From assembly GCF_009758415.1 (NCBI RefSeq), contig NZ_WQRF01000001.1, positions 62,001-126,000 on the forward strand: DNA of 64,000 nt, written 5' to 3'. Positions 34,431 through 43,787 of the stretch are shown here, one piece after another; the stretch's first letter is position 1, and each line of letters starts with the position of its first letter. This DNA is from Devosia marina. GTDB lineage: Bacteria > Pseudomonadota > Alphaproteobacteria > Rhizobiales > Devosiaceae. Below the pieces are notes generated by a model. That model was not told the origin of the DNA and ran no database searches. It was given only the letters and a program-made list of their open reading frames with translations. The position numbers and the translations under genes are program-made.

Positions 34431-34443
34431 ATATGTCTGACAA
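34431..34443. promoter_or_regulatory. Candidate FadR/GntR operator, copy 1
   Basis: ATATGTCTGACAA contains the dyad TGTC-T-GACA with GT-N3-AC spacing. It shares 12 identical bases with the site at 36901. It lies 132 bases before the binding-protein start, in a 215-base gap (34300-34514) with no other clear gene. CATATGACATATG immediately upstream adds another palindrome. Confidence 0.5.
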
Positions 34444-34514
34444 ATCATTTTGAGCTTGGCAACCCCGGCATTTCTCCTTTTCCTTTTCAACGTGGGTGTT
34501 GTTTTCGGCCCCGC

Positions 34515-36884
34515 TCAGCGCCCGAAAATCTGCCGGCAGGTGGTTTCGATCGTCTCGGCACCTATGCCGAAATGGCGGTAGAGGTCCGAAACCGTGCCAG
34601 TCTGGCCGAAATGCTCGACGCCGAGCGCCATGGTGCGATGCCCCAGCACACTACCAAGCCAGCCTAGGGTCGCAGGATGAGCATCAATTGCGGTCACGAG
34701 CCCGGCGCGGTGCGGAACGCCTTTCAGCAGGGTCTCAATGTGGCTGATGGTCTCGAAGTTGCCATGCAGCCTTGCACGCTGGGCGGCCTGCCAACCGGCA
34801 TTGAGCCGGTCCGCTGAAGTCACGGCGAGCACGGCGACATTGCGCCGGTCGCCGCCGATGCGTGCTGCGGCCGCGATGGCCTCGCTGGCCAGGACCCCTT
34901 GATAGGCAATGACAACTTCGCATTGCGGGGTCGGCGGTTGCAGCCAATAAGCGCCACGAATGATGTCGGCGACCAGCGGTGGTGCGATCTCGCGCGGCAC
35001 CTGCTCCAGCGTGCGGGTGGAGAGGCGCAGATAGACCGAGCCGCCGGTGACGTCGCGCGGCCAGTCGGCGAGGTCGGGCCGGGCATCTCCCGTGCGCTGC
35101 ATATAGTCAAACGCCCAGTCGATGATGACGGATAATTCGTCGGCAAAAGCCGGTTCGAAGCTGGCCAGGCCATCCTGCGACATGCCGATCAGCGGCGAGG
35201 CAATTGACTGGTGTGCGCCACCTTCACCGGCCAGAGATACGCCGGATGGGGTGCCGACCAGCAGGAAGCGGGCGTCTTGGTAGCAGGCGTAGTTGAGGGC
35301 ATCCAGGCCCCTCGAAATGAACGGATCGTAGAGTGTGCCAATGGGCAACAGGCGTTCGCCGAACAGTGAGTGACTGAGCCCCGCCGCGCCCAGCATCAGG
35401 AACAAATTCATCTCGGCTATGCCCAGCTCCATGTGCTGCCCATCGGGCGTGAAACGCCATTTCTGGGTTGAGGGGATTGCCTCTTTCTGAAACAGGTCGG
35501 CTGTTTCCTTGCGCGCAAAGAGGTTGCGCCGGTTGACCCAGCTTCCGAGCCCGGTCGAAACGGTCACGTCCGGCGATGTCGAAACGATCCGGCGTGCCAT
35601 CTCACTATCTGTCTTGGCGATCGCATCGAGAATGCGTCCGAATGCGGCTTGGGTGGAAGTGGCGCCCGTACCGATGAATTGCGGGCCAATAGTGGGCACC
35701 GCCGGGGAGGTCAGGCGACGGGATTCGGCTGTGTTGAACGGCACATCTCGGACGAAGTCCGCCAGAGCATCGGCCTGTTTCAGGCCTTCGAATAAATCCC
35801 ACTCATGCCCGTCCCGGATTTCGTGGGCGACCCGCAATTGTTCGATCTGGGCCGAGGTCATCTGCCCGGCATGGTTGTCCTTGTGGCCTGCCAGCGGCGT
35901 GCCCCAGCCCTTGACCGTATAATTGATGAAGACAGTCGGTTCGTCCGTTCCAGCATTTTCGAACTGCTCGAGCAGGCTCTGTACGCAATGTCCGCCCAGA
36001 TTGGCCATCAGGGCCGCCAGTTCTTCGTCGCTGCGGCGCGAGAGCAGGGCAGACACATCGCCCTGATCGCCGATCTCGTCATTGAGGCGCTCGCGCCAGG
36101 CGGCACCACCCCGGAACATCAGCGCGGAATAGAGATCATTGGGGCAGGCATCGATCCAGGCTTTGAGCTTCTCGCCACCTGGCTCCTCAAACGCGGCGCG
36201 CTGCAAGGCGCCATATTTGAGCGTTACGACTTTCCAGCCAAATGCCTTGAAGATCGCTTCAATGCGGTCATAAAGCCCCTCGCGCACCACGCCATCCAGG
36301 CTCTGCCGGTTGTAGTCGATGATCCACCAGCAATTGCGCAATCCATGCTTCCAGCCTTCGAGCAGGCACTCATAGATATTGCCCTCGTCCAGCTCTGCAT
36401 CGCCGGCCAGCGCGATCATGCGGCCCTCGGGCCGCGCCTTGCCGGACCAGTCCTTGGCGCGCACATAATCCTGCACCATGGACGCAAAGGCCGTCATAGC
36501 AACGCCCAGCCCCACCGAGCCGGTGGAGAAATCGACGTCTTCAGTGTCCTTGGTGCGGGAGGGGTAGGATTGGGCGCCGCCAAAGGCGCGGAAATCAATG
36601 AGCTTCTGCCGGGATTGCCGGCCCATCAGATACTGGATGGCATGGAAGACCGGCGCGGCGTGCGGCTTTACCGCAAGCCGGTCCTCAGGCTTCAGCACGC
36701 CGAAATAGAGTGTGGCCAGCATGGCAGCCATCGAGGCGGAGCTGGCTTGGTGGCCGCCAACCTTGACCCCATCGGGATTGGGCCGGATGTGATTGGCGTG
36801 GTGCACCATCCAGCTTGCCAGCCAAAGTGACTTTTTGGTCAGTGCCTCAATCGCTTCAATGCGCTCGATGCTCTTGCCTGCCAT
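34515..36884 (-). CDS. AceE-like thiamine-diphosphate enzyme (pyruvate dehydrogenase E1 / transketolase family)
   Basis: A 789-residue ThDP enzyme resembling homodimeric pyruvate dehydrogenase E1 (AceE, ~887 residues) more than classical transketolase. It has SSASMAAMLATLYFG, DFSTGSVGLGVAMTAFASM, the ThDP/Mg motif starting GDAELDEGN and ending DYNRQSLDG, and VKGWGTPLAGHKDNHAGQM. A transketolase-like pyrimidine domain and C-terminal domain follow. No E2 or E3 gene is nearby, so it may act as a ketolase or decarboxylase on its own. It is the first gene upstream of the peptide-transport operon, has a GGAGGAG ribosome site, and its promoter carries a second ATATGTCTGACA. Substrate unknown. Confidence 0.82.
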   Translation of the reverse strand: MAGKSIERIEAIEALTKKSLWLASWMVHHANHIRPNPDGVKVGGHQASSASMAAMLATLYFGVLKPEDRLAVKPHAAPVFHAIQYLMGRQSRQKLIDFRAFGGAQSYPSRTKDTEDVDFSTGSVGLGVAMTAFASMVQDYVRAKDWSGKARPEGRMIALAGDAELDEGNIYECLLEGWKHGLRNCWWIIDYNRQSLDGVVREGLYDRIEAIFKAFGWKVVTLKYGALQRAAFEEPGGEKLKAWIDACPNDLYSALMFRGGAAWRERLNDEIGDQGDVSALLSRRSDEELAALMANLGGHCVQSLLEQFENAGTDEPTVFINYTVKGWGTPLAGHKDNHAGQMTSAQIEQLRVAHEIRDGHEWDLFEGLKQADALADFVRDVPFNTAESRRLTSPAVPTIGPQFIGTGATSTQAAFGRILDAIAKTDSEMARRIVSTSPDVTVSTGLGSWVNRRNLFARKETADLFQKEAIPSTQKWRFTPDGQHMELGIAEMNLFLMLGAAGLSHSLFGERLLPIGTLYDPFISRGLDALNYACYQDARFLLVGTPSGVSLAGEGGAHQSIASPLIGMSQDGLASFEPAFADELSVIIDWAFDYMQRTGDARPDLADWPRDVTGGSVYLRLSTRTLEQVPREIAPPLVADIIRGAYWLQPPTPQCEVVIAYQGVLASEAIAAAARIGGDRRNVAVLAVTSADRLNAGWQAAQRARLHGNFETISHIETLLKGVPHRAGLVTAIDAHPATLGWLGSVLGHRTMALGVEHFGQTGTVSDLYRHFGIGAETIETTCRQIFGR

Positions 36885-36900
36885 ACCTCTCCTCCAATCG

Positions 36901-36915
36901 ATATGTCTGACATTA
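36901..36915. promoter_or_regulatory. Candidate FadR/GntR operator, copy 2
   Basis: ATATGTCTGACATTA contains ATGTC-T-GACAT, a perfect 5-base-arm dyad, 17 bases before the start of the AceE-like gene and in the gap divergent to the Lrp gene. It shares 12 bases with the site at 34431, pointing to a common regulator. Confidence 0.5.
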
Positions 36916-36986
36916 CGCCTTGCTCAAAGGTGATTTCCGTCTAATCTGATCGCCAATCTCGCATTCTGAGCAGGATATCGACAAAA

Positions 36987-37475
36987 TTGGCGCAATCTGA
37001 GGCGGAAACCACCAAGTCCGGAATCGACCCCATCGACCGAAAGCTCCTCCGCGCACTGCAGGAGGATGGCCGCATGACGGTTCAGGCTCTGGCTGACAAG
37101 GTCGGCCTTTCTGCCTCGCCTTGCCTGCGCCGATTGCGGCAGCTCGAGCGGGACGGTGTCATTTCCGGCTATAGCGCCAATATCGAGCAGAAATCGGTCG
37201 GTCTGCCGGTCTCGGTTTTCATCTCCATCAAGCTCGAGCAGCAACGGGCGCGCAACCTGGATGCCTTCGGTGCTGCGATCAGTCGCTGGCCGGAGGTGAT
37301 GGAGTGCTATCTGATGACTGGCCAGTTCGATTTCCTGCTGCGTGTCGTCTGTGCCGATCTTGAATCCTACGAGCACTTTCTGCGCGAAAGGCTCACCCAG
37401 CTCGATGGTGTGGCGCATATCGAGAGTAGCTTCTCGCTTGGCGCGGTGAAATTCTCTCGGGTCCTGCCGATCTAG
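36987..37475 (+). CDS. Lrp/AsnC-family transcriptional regulator
   Basis: A 162-residue regulator. The HTH is at ~14-62 (IDRKLLRALQEDGRMTVQALADKVGLSASPCLRRLRQLE is within it), followed by a RAM/AsnC ligand domain (MECYLMTGQFDFLLRVV). The apparent start is TTG at 36987 with AGGA 11 bases upstream. It is divergent from the AceE-like gene with a 102-base shared promoter region, so it likely responds to an amino acid handled by that operon. It may compete with the GntR-type regulator for control. Confidence 0.88.
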   Translation: MAQSEAETTKSGIDPIDRKLLRALQEDGRMTVQALADKVGLSASPCLRRLRQLERDGVISGYSANIEQKSVGLPVSVFISIKLEQQRARNLDAFGAAISRWPEVMECYLMTGQFDFLLRVVCADLESYEHFLRERLTQLDGVAHIESSFSLGAVKFSRVLPI

Positions 37476-37541
37476 GCGGCGACGCTTGACGCCCCGGTTT
37501 TTCACTTCACTATCGCCGCCATCCTGTGGCAGGGCTAGGCG

Positions 37542-38555
37542 ATGAGCGATTTGAAACTTCCGTCCTTTGTCAGCGCGCAAATGGTGGCCGATCGGGCCGG
37601 CGTGTCGCGTTCGGCGGTTTCGCGTACCTTTACAGATGGCGCCAGCGTTTCCGAGGCCACCCGGCGCAAGGTGCTCGAGGCGGCCGATGCGCTGGGCTAT
37701 CACGTCAATCATCTGGCGCGCGGCCTGCGGGAGCGCAGCAATATCGTCTGTCTGGTGGTGGCCGATATGACGACTCCCATCCGCGCCCGCATGGTCGATG
37801 TACTCACCCGCAAATTACAGGCTTCGGGCAAGATCACCATGGTGATCAATACCGAGACCGATACCGAAAGCGTATCTGCCGCATTGCGCCAGACCCTCAA
37901 CTACCGGGCCGACGCCACCGTGGTGCTCTCCGGCACGCCGCCCGCCTCGTTGATTGAAACCTGCCTCGCCAATGGCCAGCAGGTGATCCTGATCAACCGC
38001 GACGAGCGGCTGCAGGGCTCGAGCAATCTCGGCGTCGACAACGCCATGGCCGGGCGCGAGGCACTGTTCCTTTTGCGCCGGGCCGGGTGTGAGAGATTGG
38101 GGCTGATCACCTCAAACGCGCGCACGGCCAGCCTAGTTGAGCGCGAAACCGTGTTCGTCGAGGCGGCCGCCGCTAAGGGGGTGCAGGTGGTGGTGACCGA
38201 AGCCGGGCCGACCAGCTATGAGTCCGGTCAGGAGGCGGCCCGCCGGGTGTTCGGACGATCCGAAGCGCCGGATGGCGTGTTCTGCGTGACCGATCTGCTG
38301 GCTCTGGGTTTCATGGATGTGGCGCGCCAGGATTTTGGCCTCACCATTCCCGATGATCTCTGCGTTGTCGGGTTTGACGACATCGAGCAGGCCGGCTGGG
38401 CATCTTACCAATTGACCACATTCCGGCAGCCCTTGAACCCCATGGCTGACGAAGTTGTCGACTTGTTGCTGCAGCCGCAACGCGCTGTTTCGGAGCGCCG
38501 CATGATCGAGCCGATCCCGGTCTGGCGGCGATCCGTCCGCCCCGGCAAGCGCTAG
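37542..38555 (+). CDS. LacI-family transcriptional regulator
   Basis: A 337-residue regulator. The HTH is at ~10-35 (VSAQMVADRAGVSRSAVSRTFT), the hinge contains LGYHVNHLARGLRE, and a type I periplasmic-binding-protein-like sensor follows. ATG 37542 has AGGG upstream. An 8-bp inverted repeat (GGCGGCGA 37475-37482 / TCGCCGCC 37513-37520) lies before it. It directly precedes, on the same strand, the ABC-GDPD-IMPase operon starting at 39007, whose upstream region holds two matching dyads. It is the likely repressor of that operon, with a transported compound or sugar/polyol product as inducer. Confidence 0.9.
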   Translation: MSDLKLPSFVSAQMVADRAGVSRSAVSRTFTDGASVSEATRRKVLEAADALGYHVNHLARGLRERSNIVCLVVADMTTPIRARMVDVLTRKLQASGKITMVINTETDTESVSAALRQTLNYRADATVVLSGTPPASLIETCLANGQQVILINRDERLQGSSNLGVDNAMAGREALFLLRRAGCERLGLITSNARTASLVERETVFVEAAAAKGVQVVVTEAGPTSYESGQEAARRVFGRSEAPDGVFCVTDLLALGFMDVARQDFGLTIPDDLCVVGFDDIEQAGWASYQLTTFRQPLNPMADEVVDLLLQPQRAVSERRMIEPIPVWRRSVRPGKR

Positions 38556-38681
38556 CCGATTACCTTCTGCAGACCGCGCTGGCCAGCCCATTTCGGCGCT
38601 ATTGCGTGGCGCCGCGATCCACGCCGAAAGCCGCAGTTTTCTGCCGTTTGCGCCCATGCTTGCAACGCGATGCGCGAGTTA

Positions 38682-38697
38682 TTGCACAGCTGTGCAA
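38682..38697. promoter_or_regulatory. Palindromic operator, copy 1 (upstream of ABC-GDPD operon)
   Basis: TTGCACAGCTGTGCAA is a perfect 16-bp palindrome. With the copy at 38761 it gives the pattern TGCAC-N3-TGTGCAA. The location 3' of the LacI-type gene and 310 bases before the binding-protein start fits a LacI-family operator. Confidence 0.6.
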
Positions 38698-38760
38698 AGA
38701 AGCTGTGTCATCAAAGCGTTATGTAATGCCCCTATTTAGGTCCTCATTAGAGCGAAAAAA

Positions 38761-38775
38761 TGCACTTGTGTGCAA
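38761..38775. promoter_or_regulatory. Palindromic operator, copy 2
   Basis: TGCACTTGTGTGCAA matches the first operator at 12 of 15 positions, differing only in the three central bases. Its centre is 78 bases downstream of the first copy's. Paired sites at such spacing allow repression by DNA looping. The rest of the 450-base gap 38556-39006 shows no gene I can support. Confidence 0.6.
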
Positions 38776-39006
38776 TCGCTATTCGGTGTTGTCTTGTTCT
38801 TGCGATGGCGTATCGCGGCAGGTGCAACCCGACTTGAGATTGGGACCGCCTTCCGTCCGTCAAAGCGAAGAGGGAGGAGGCCCATGAGGCGGGCGATCCG
38901 GTGCCGATCCGGGTTCGTCATCTCGGCCACAAGCCGATACGCCGCCTCCGCATTCGGCATGTTAATGCGCGGTGGCCGCCCCGGTCACCATGATGGGAGA
39001 AAGAAC

Positions 39007-40158
39007 ATGAAACGTCGTGACTTCATGATTTCCGCTGCGGGTATTGTGGCCGGTTCGGCCCTTTTGCCCCGCATGTCCTTCGCAGCCGAAGGTGTGATCG
39101 ACTGGTACACCAGCTCGGACAGCAACATCCTCGACTTTTGGACCAATACGGTAAAGCCGGCTTTCGAGGCCGCCAACCCGGGCGTGTCGATCAATCTGGT
39201 CGATGCGGGCGATGGCGCCGGCATAATCTCGATCGCTGAGCGCGCCATGGCTGCGAAAGAGACAGGCACCGATCCGCAGGCCGATTTCTTCGAATCTGCC
39301 GATGCTGAACTGCCGGCCGGCGCCATCGAGGCTGGCATCTACGCCAATATCAAGGAAGCCGGCCTGTCCAATTACGACAAGGTCAACCCCCTGGCCATCG
39401 AGAGCGATTACTCGCTGCCTTATCGCGGGTCGCAGGTCCTCCTGGCGTATGACAGCACCAAGCTCAGCGCTGCCGATGCGCCCAAGAACTGGGATGATCT
39501 GGTCGCCTGGATCAAGGCCAATCCCGGCCAGTTCGTTTACAACCGTCCCGACAAGGGTGGTTCGGGCGGCAATTTCGTGCGTCGCGCCATTCACCAGGCC
39601 AATGGCCTCGATCCCTCGGCCTTCACAGTCGACAATTATACCGAGGAATTTGGCAACGAGGCACTCGGCAAAGCCTGGGAACTGCTGCAGGACATCGCCC
39701 CGTCGCTTTATGACAACGGCGCCTATTCCTCGGGCAATACCCAGTCGATCCAACTGCTGGCGCAGGGCGTGGTCACCATGACCCCGGTCTGGTCCGACCA
39801 GGTGCTCCAGGCCATCGACCAGGGCGTGCTGCCCGCCGATACCGGCCTTGTGCAGCTTCAGGACCTGGCGCTGGCCGGTGGCTTCACCCGCTCCGTCGTC
39901 ATCGAGAACGGTGTCAATCGCGACGCATCGCTCAAGCTGGCCGATTTCATCCTGTCCGAGGAAATCCAGAGCGCCATCCTGACCGAACTTGGCGGTTTCC
40001 CGGGCGTGAGCTGGGATTATGTCGCCCCCGAACTGCGCGAGCGCTTCGCCGACATCGTGCCGAAAACCATCCCGACCTTCCCCGGTGGCGACTGGTCCGG
40101 CCCGATCAATGACGGCTGGTACCGCAACGTTGCTCCCAACGTCGACCGCAACTCGTGA
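39007..40158 (+). CDS. ABC transporter substrate-binding protein with Tat-type signal
   Basis: A 383-residue family-1 solute-binding protein of the iron/thiamine/phosphodiester-like group. The N-terminus MKRRDFMISAAGIVAGSALLP..FA has a twin-arginine pattern (RRDFM), so it is probably exported folded by Tat. ATG 39007 follows GGGAGA. An in-frame ATG at 38884 has a very strong GAGGGAGGAGG but would put 41 residues before the signal, so I reject it as the main start while noting it. The gene is coupled by GTGA to the first permease. The substrate is inferred from the downstream GDPD and IMPase genes as a glycerophosphodiester. Confidence 0.88.
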   Translation: MKRRDFMISAAGIVAGSALLPRMSFAAEGVIDWYTSSDSNILDFWTNTVKPAFEAANPGVSINLVDAGDGAGIISIAERAMAAKETGTDPQADFFESADAELPAGAIEAGIYANIKEAGLSNYDKVNPLAIESDYSLPYRGSQVLLAYDSTKLSAADAPKNWDDLVAWIKANPGQFVYNRPDKGGSGGNFVRRAIHQANGLDPSAFTVDNYTEEFGNEALGKAWELLQDIAPSLYDNGAYSSGNTQSIQLLAQGVVTMTPVWSDQVLQAIDQGVLPADTGLVQLQDLALAGGFTRSVVIENGVNRDASLKLADFILSEEIQSAILTELGGFPGVSWDYVAPELRERFADIVPKTIPTFPGGDWSGPINDGWYRNVAPNVDRNS

Positions 40159-41039
40159 CCGACGCGGCTCCGGCGGCACCTCGGCCGCTTATCGACAGCA
40201 ATGACAGCAGGAGGCCCACCGGCCTCCTGCTCGTCGCGATCCCTGTTTTCCTGGTTGGCTGGCTGGTGATCTGGCCGATCATCAATGCCATTGTGCGCAC
40301 CCTATGGCGCCCCGATGAATCCGGTGCCATCGGCTTCAATCTCGACAGCTATGTCTTTTTCTTTTCCGACCAGTACTCGATCAACAACCTGACCATCACG
40401 CTTTGGACGACGCTGATGTGCGCCATCCTGCTGCTGGTGATCTGCCTGCCCATTTCGCTCTACCTGCGCTTCTCGGCCGGCCGCCTGCCAGCCTATGTGC
40501 AGGCGATGGCGATCTTTCCCATGTTCGTGCCCTCGATCATCCTGGCCTATGCCTTCATCCGCGTGCTGGGTCCCAATGGCATGGTCGATATCCTGCTCAA
40601 TTCGGTCGGCCTGCCAAAGATCCGTACGCCCTATCTCACCCCCTGGGGGCCGGTAATCGGGCTGGTGTGGGACAATATCCCGCTGACGGTGCTGATCCTG
40701 CTCTCGGGCCTGGGCAATGTCGCCAATCAGGCGATCGAGGCGGCGCGCGATGTCGGCGCCAATCGTCTCCAGGTGTTCTGGCACATCATTCTGCCGCGCA
40801 TCTCCAATTCGGTGCTTGTCGCCATTTCCTTTGCGGTGCTGGGCATTTTCTCGTCCTTCACCCTCCCGTATCTCCTGGGGCCGGCATCGCCCGAAATGAT
40901 GGGGCCATTCATGAACCGCACCTTCCGCGAGGTGAATGACCCGCTCAACGCGATTACCCAGGCGGTCATCACCTTCTGCTTCTGCATCGCCTTCGGGCTG
41001 TTCTATGTGCGCTCGGTCGCACGCAATCAGGGGAAGTGA
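40155..41039 (+). CDS. ABC transporter permease (PotB/ThiP-type), first subunit
   Basis: A 294-residue permease starting at GTG 40155 within a GTGA overlap with the binding-protein stop. It has six predicted spans, the first near residues 22-42, and an EAA loop (AIEAARDVGANRLQVFWHIILPRIS). It lies one base before the second permease. The class (spermidine/iron/phosphonate-like) fits a small charged organic solute. Confidence 0.9.
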   Translation: MTDAAPAAPRPLIDSNDSRRPTGLLLVAIPVFLVGWLVIWPIINAIVRTLWRPDESGAIGFNLDSYVFFFSDQYSINNLTITLWTTLMCAILLLVICLPISLYLRFSAGRLPAYVQAMAIFPMFVPSIILAYAFIRVLGPNGMVDILLNSVGLPKIRTPYLTPWGPVIGLVWDNIPLTVLILLSGLGNVANQAIEAARDVGANRLQVFWHIILPRISNSVLVAISFAVLGIFSSFTLPYLLGPASPEMMGPFMNRTFREVNDPLNAITQAVITFCFCIAFGLFYVRSVARNQGK

Positions 41040-41040
41040 G

Positions 41041-41904
41041 ATGAAACAGCTTGCTCCCGCACTTGTCATGGCCTCCGGTCGGCGCAAGTCCATCCCCGTC
41101 CGCATTCCGACGGATTGGACCGGGATCATCTTCGCCGTCGTACTTTCCGCTGCGGTGATCCTGCCACTGCTGGTTGTCGGGGTCTGGGCCTTCACCGAAG
41201 TCTGGCGCTACCCCAATGTCATCCCGCAGCAGTTCGGCCTGCGGTTCTGGAACCAGACGTTGACCCGCGCCGACGTCTGGAGCGCATTGACCCTCAGCCT
41301 GCAGCTCTCGACCGTGGTTACTCTGCTCTCGGCGGCCATCTGTCTGCCGGCGGCCTATGCCTTCGCACGCCTGAGCTTTCCGGGCCGCAATGTGCTGTTC
41401 TTCTCGTTCCTGGCCGGCCATGCCTTCCCCAAATTCGGGCTGTTGATCGCCATCGCCGCGATCTTCCTGCAACTCAATCTGATCGGCACATTCTGGGGCG
41501 TGGTGCTGATCCAGCTCGTGGGCACGCTGCTGTTCATGATCTGGATTCCGGTGGCCGCCTTCCAGTCGGTGGACCGGCGCATGGAAGAAGCGGCGCGAGA
41601 CGTTGGAGCTGGGCCCTTCCGGGTGTTCTGGTCGATCACCCTGCCACAGGCCGGACCGACAATTGCCGCAGCCGTTCTGCTCAGCTTTGTCGGTACCTTC
41701 TACGAGACCGAAGGCGCCTGGCTGATTGGGGCGCCGGGCATTCGCACCATGCCGGTGCTGATGATCTCCTTCATCAACAACCAGATGGTCATCCAATATG
41801 GCGCCGTGCTTTCGGTGATGCTGTGGGTGCCCTCCTTCATCGCTCTCATGTTCGCCCGCCGCGTTATTGGTGGCGGCGCCTTCGCCCGCGGTTTTGGCGG
41901 CTAG
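41041..41904 (+). CDS. ABC transporter permease (PotC-type), second subunit
   Basis: A 287-residue permease. ATG 41041 immediately follows the first permease stop. It has an N-terminal cytoplasmic stretch, a span near 28-50 and an EAA loop (MEEAARDVGAGPFRVFWSITLPQ). It forms the heterodimeric channel with the preceding gene product and is followed after 10 bases by the ATPase. Confidence 0.9.
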   Translation: MKQLAPALVMASGRRKSIPVRIPTDWTGIIFAVVLSAAVILPLLVVGVWAFTEVWRYPNVIPQQFGLRFWNQTLTRADVWSALTLSLQLSTVVTLLSAAICLPAAYAFARLSFPGRNVLFFSFLAGHAFPKFGLLIAIAAIFLQLNLIGTFWGVVLIQLVGTLLFMIWIPVAAFQSVDRRMEEAARDVGAGPFRVFWSITLPQAGPTIAAAVLLSFVGTFYETEGAWLIGAPGIRTMPVLMISFINNQMVIQYGAVLSVMLWVPSFIALMFARRVIGGGAFARGFGG

Positions 41905-41914
41905 GGAAACAAGT

Positions 41915-42949
<1,035 letters not shown>

Positions 42950-42950
42950 G

Positions 42951-43787
42951 ATGGTCGATCCGCTCTACTTTGATCGGGACGGTCACCGGACCTGGCTCAA
43001 ATGGCATCGCGCCCGCCGCAAGGCGACCGACCCGGTGTTTACCGGCGCGCGTATTCTCGAGGGCCTGCGGCTGGGCGCAAGCGTCGAAGTCGATTTGGTC
43101 ATCCATGCCGATCATGGCTGCGCTGTGCTGCACAATTTCGAGTTGGACAAGGAGACCACGGGCACCGGGCAGGTGCGCGACACTGCAGCCAACGTCCTGC
43201 GTGGCCTGCATCTGCGTGACAATACCGGTGCCGTCCTGCCCGACCGGGTGATGCTGCTCGAAGACCTCTGCGCCCTACTGACCGAGCAACCGCCCCAGGA
43301 GGGGGCACTGCTCCAGCTCGACTTCAAGGAAGAGATCGCGGCGCTTGATGATCGGACCATCGCCAATTTCGCCAATAGCGTCGGACCGGTCGCAGATGCC
43401 TTTATCCTCTCGGGCGGCGACATCGGCGCCATTCGAACACTGTCCAGCGCCGTGCCTGCGCTCAAGACGGGGTATGACCCCTGCTACGGCGACTCCCTGG
43501 CGCGGCTGCAAGCCACCGGCGACTTCGCCAGCTTTATCGGAGACGCCCTGACCGCTGCACCACAGGCCGACATGATTTACCTGGCCTATGAGATCGTGTT
43601 GTCCGCCCAGGATGCCGGGTTCGACATCGTCGGACCCATCCATGCCGTGGGCAAGCGTGTCGACGCCTGGACAATTCGCCAGGTCACCCCGGCCAGCCTC
43701 GAGCAGATAGAGCGCCTGCTGGCGCTCCAGGTTGACCAGATTACAACCGACGATCCGGAGGGGCTGCACGCGGCCCTTGCACCATGA
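42951..43787 (+). CDS. Glycerophosphodiester phosphodiesterase-like protein
   Basis: A 278-residue protein with a GDPD-like TIM barrel. WHRARRK near residue 19 replaces the usual AHRG. VEVDLVIHADHGCAVLHNFELD corresponds to the E.D..H...H.. catalytic region, and LLQLDFKE and ITTDDPEGL resemble later barrel strands. The first histidine motif is modified (HRA rather than HRG), so it belongs to a divergent subgroup. There is no signal peptide. It starts one base after the ATPase stop and is coupled by ATGA to the inositol-monophosphatase-like gene. It probably cleaves the imported phosphodiester in the cytoplasm. Confidence 0.78.
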   Translation: MVDPLYFDRDGHRTWLKWHRARRKATDPVFTGARILEGLRLGASVEVDLVIHADHGCAVLHNFELDKETTGTGQVRDTAANVLRGLHLRDNTGAVLPDRVMLLEDLCALLTEQPPQEGALLQLDFKEEIAALDDRTIANFANSVGPVADAFILSGGDIGAIRTLSSAVPALKTGYDPCYGDSLARLQATGDFASFIGDALTAAPQADMIYLAYEIVLSAQDAGFDIVGPIHAVGKRVDAWTIRQVTPASLEQIERLLALQVDQITTDDPEGLHAALAP

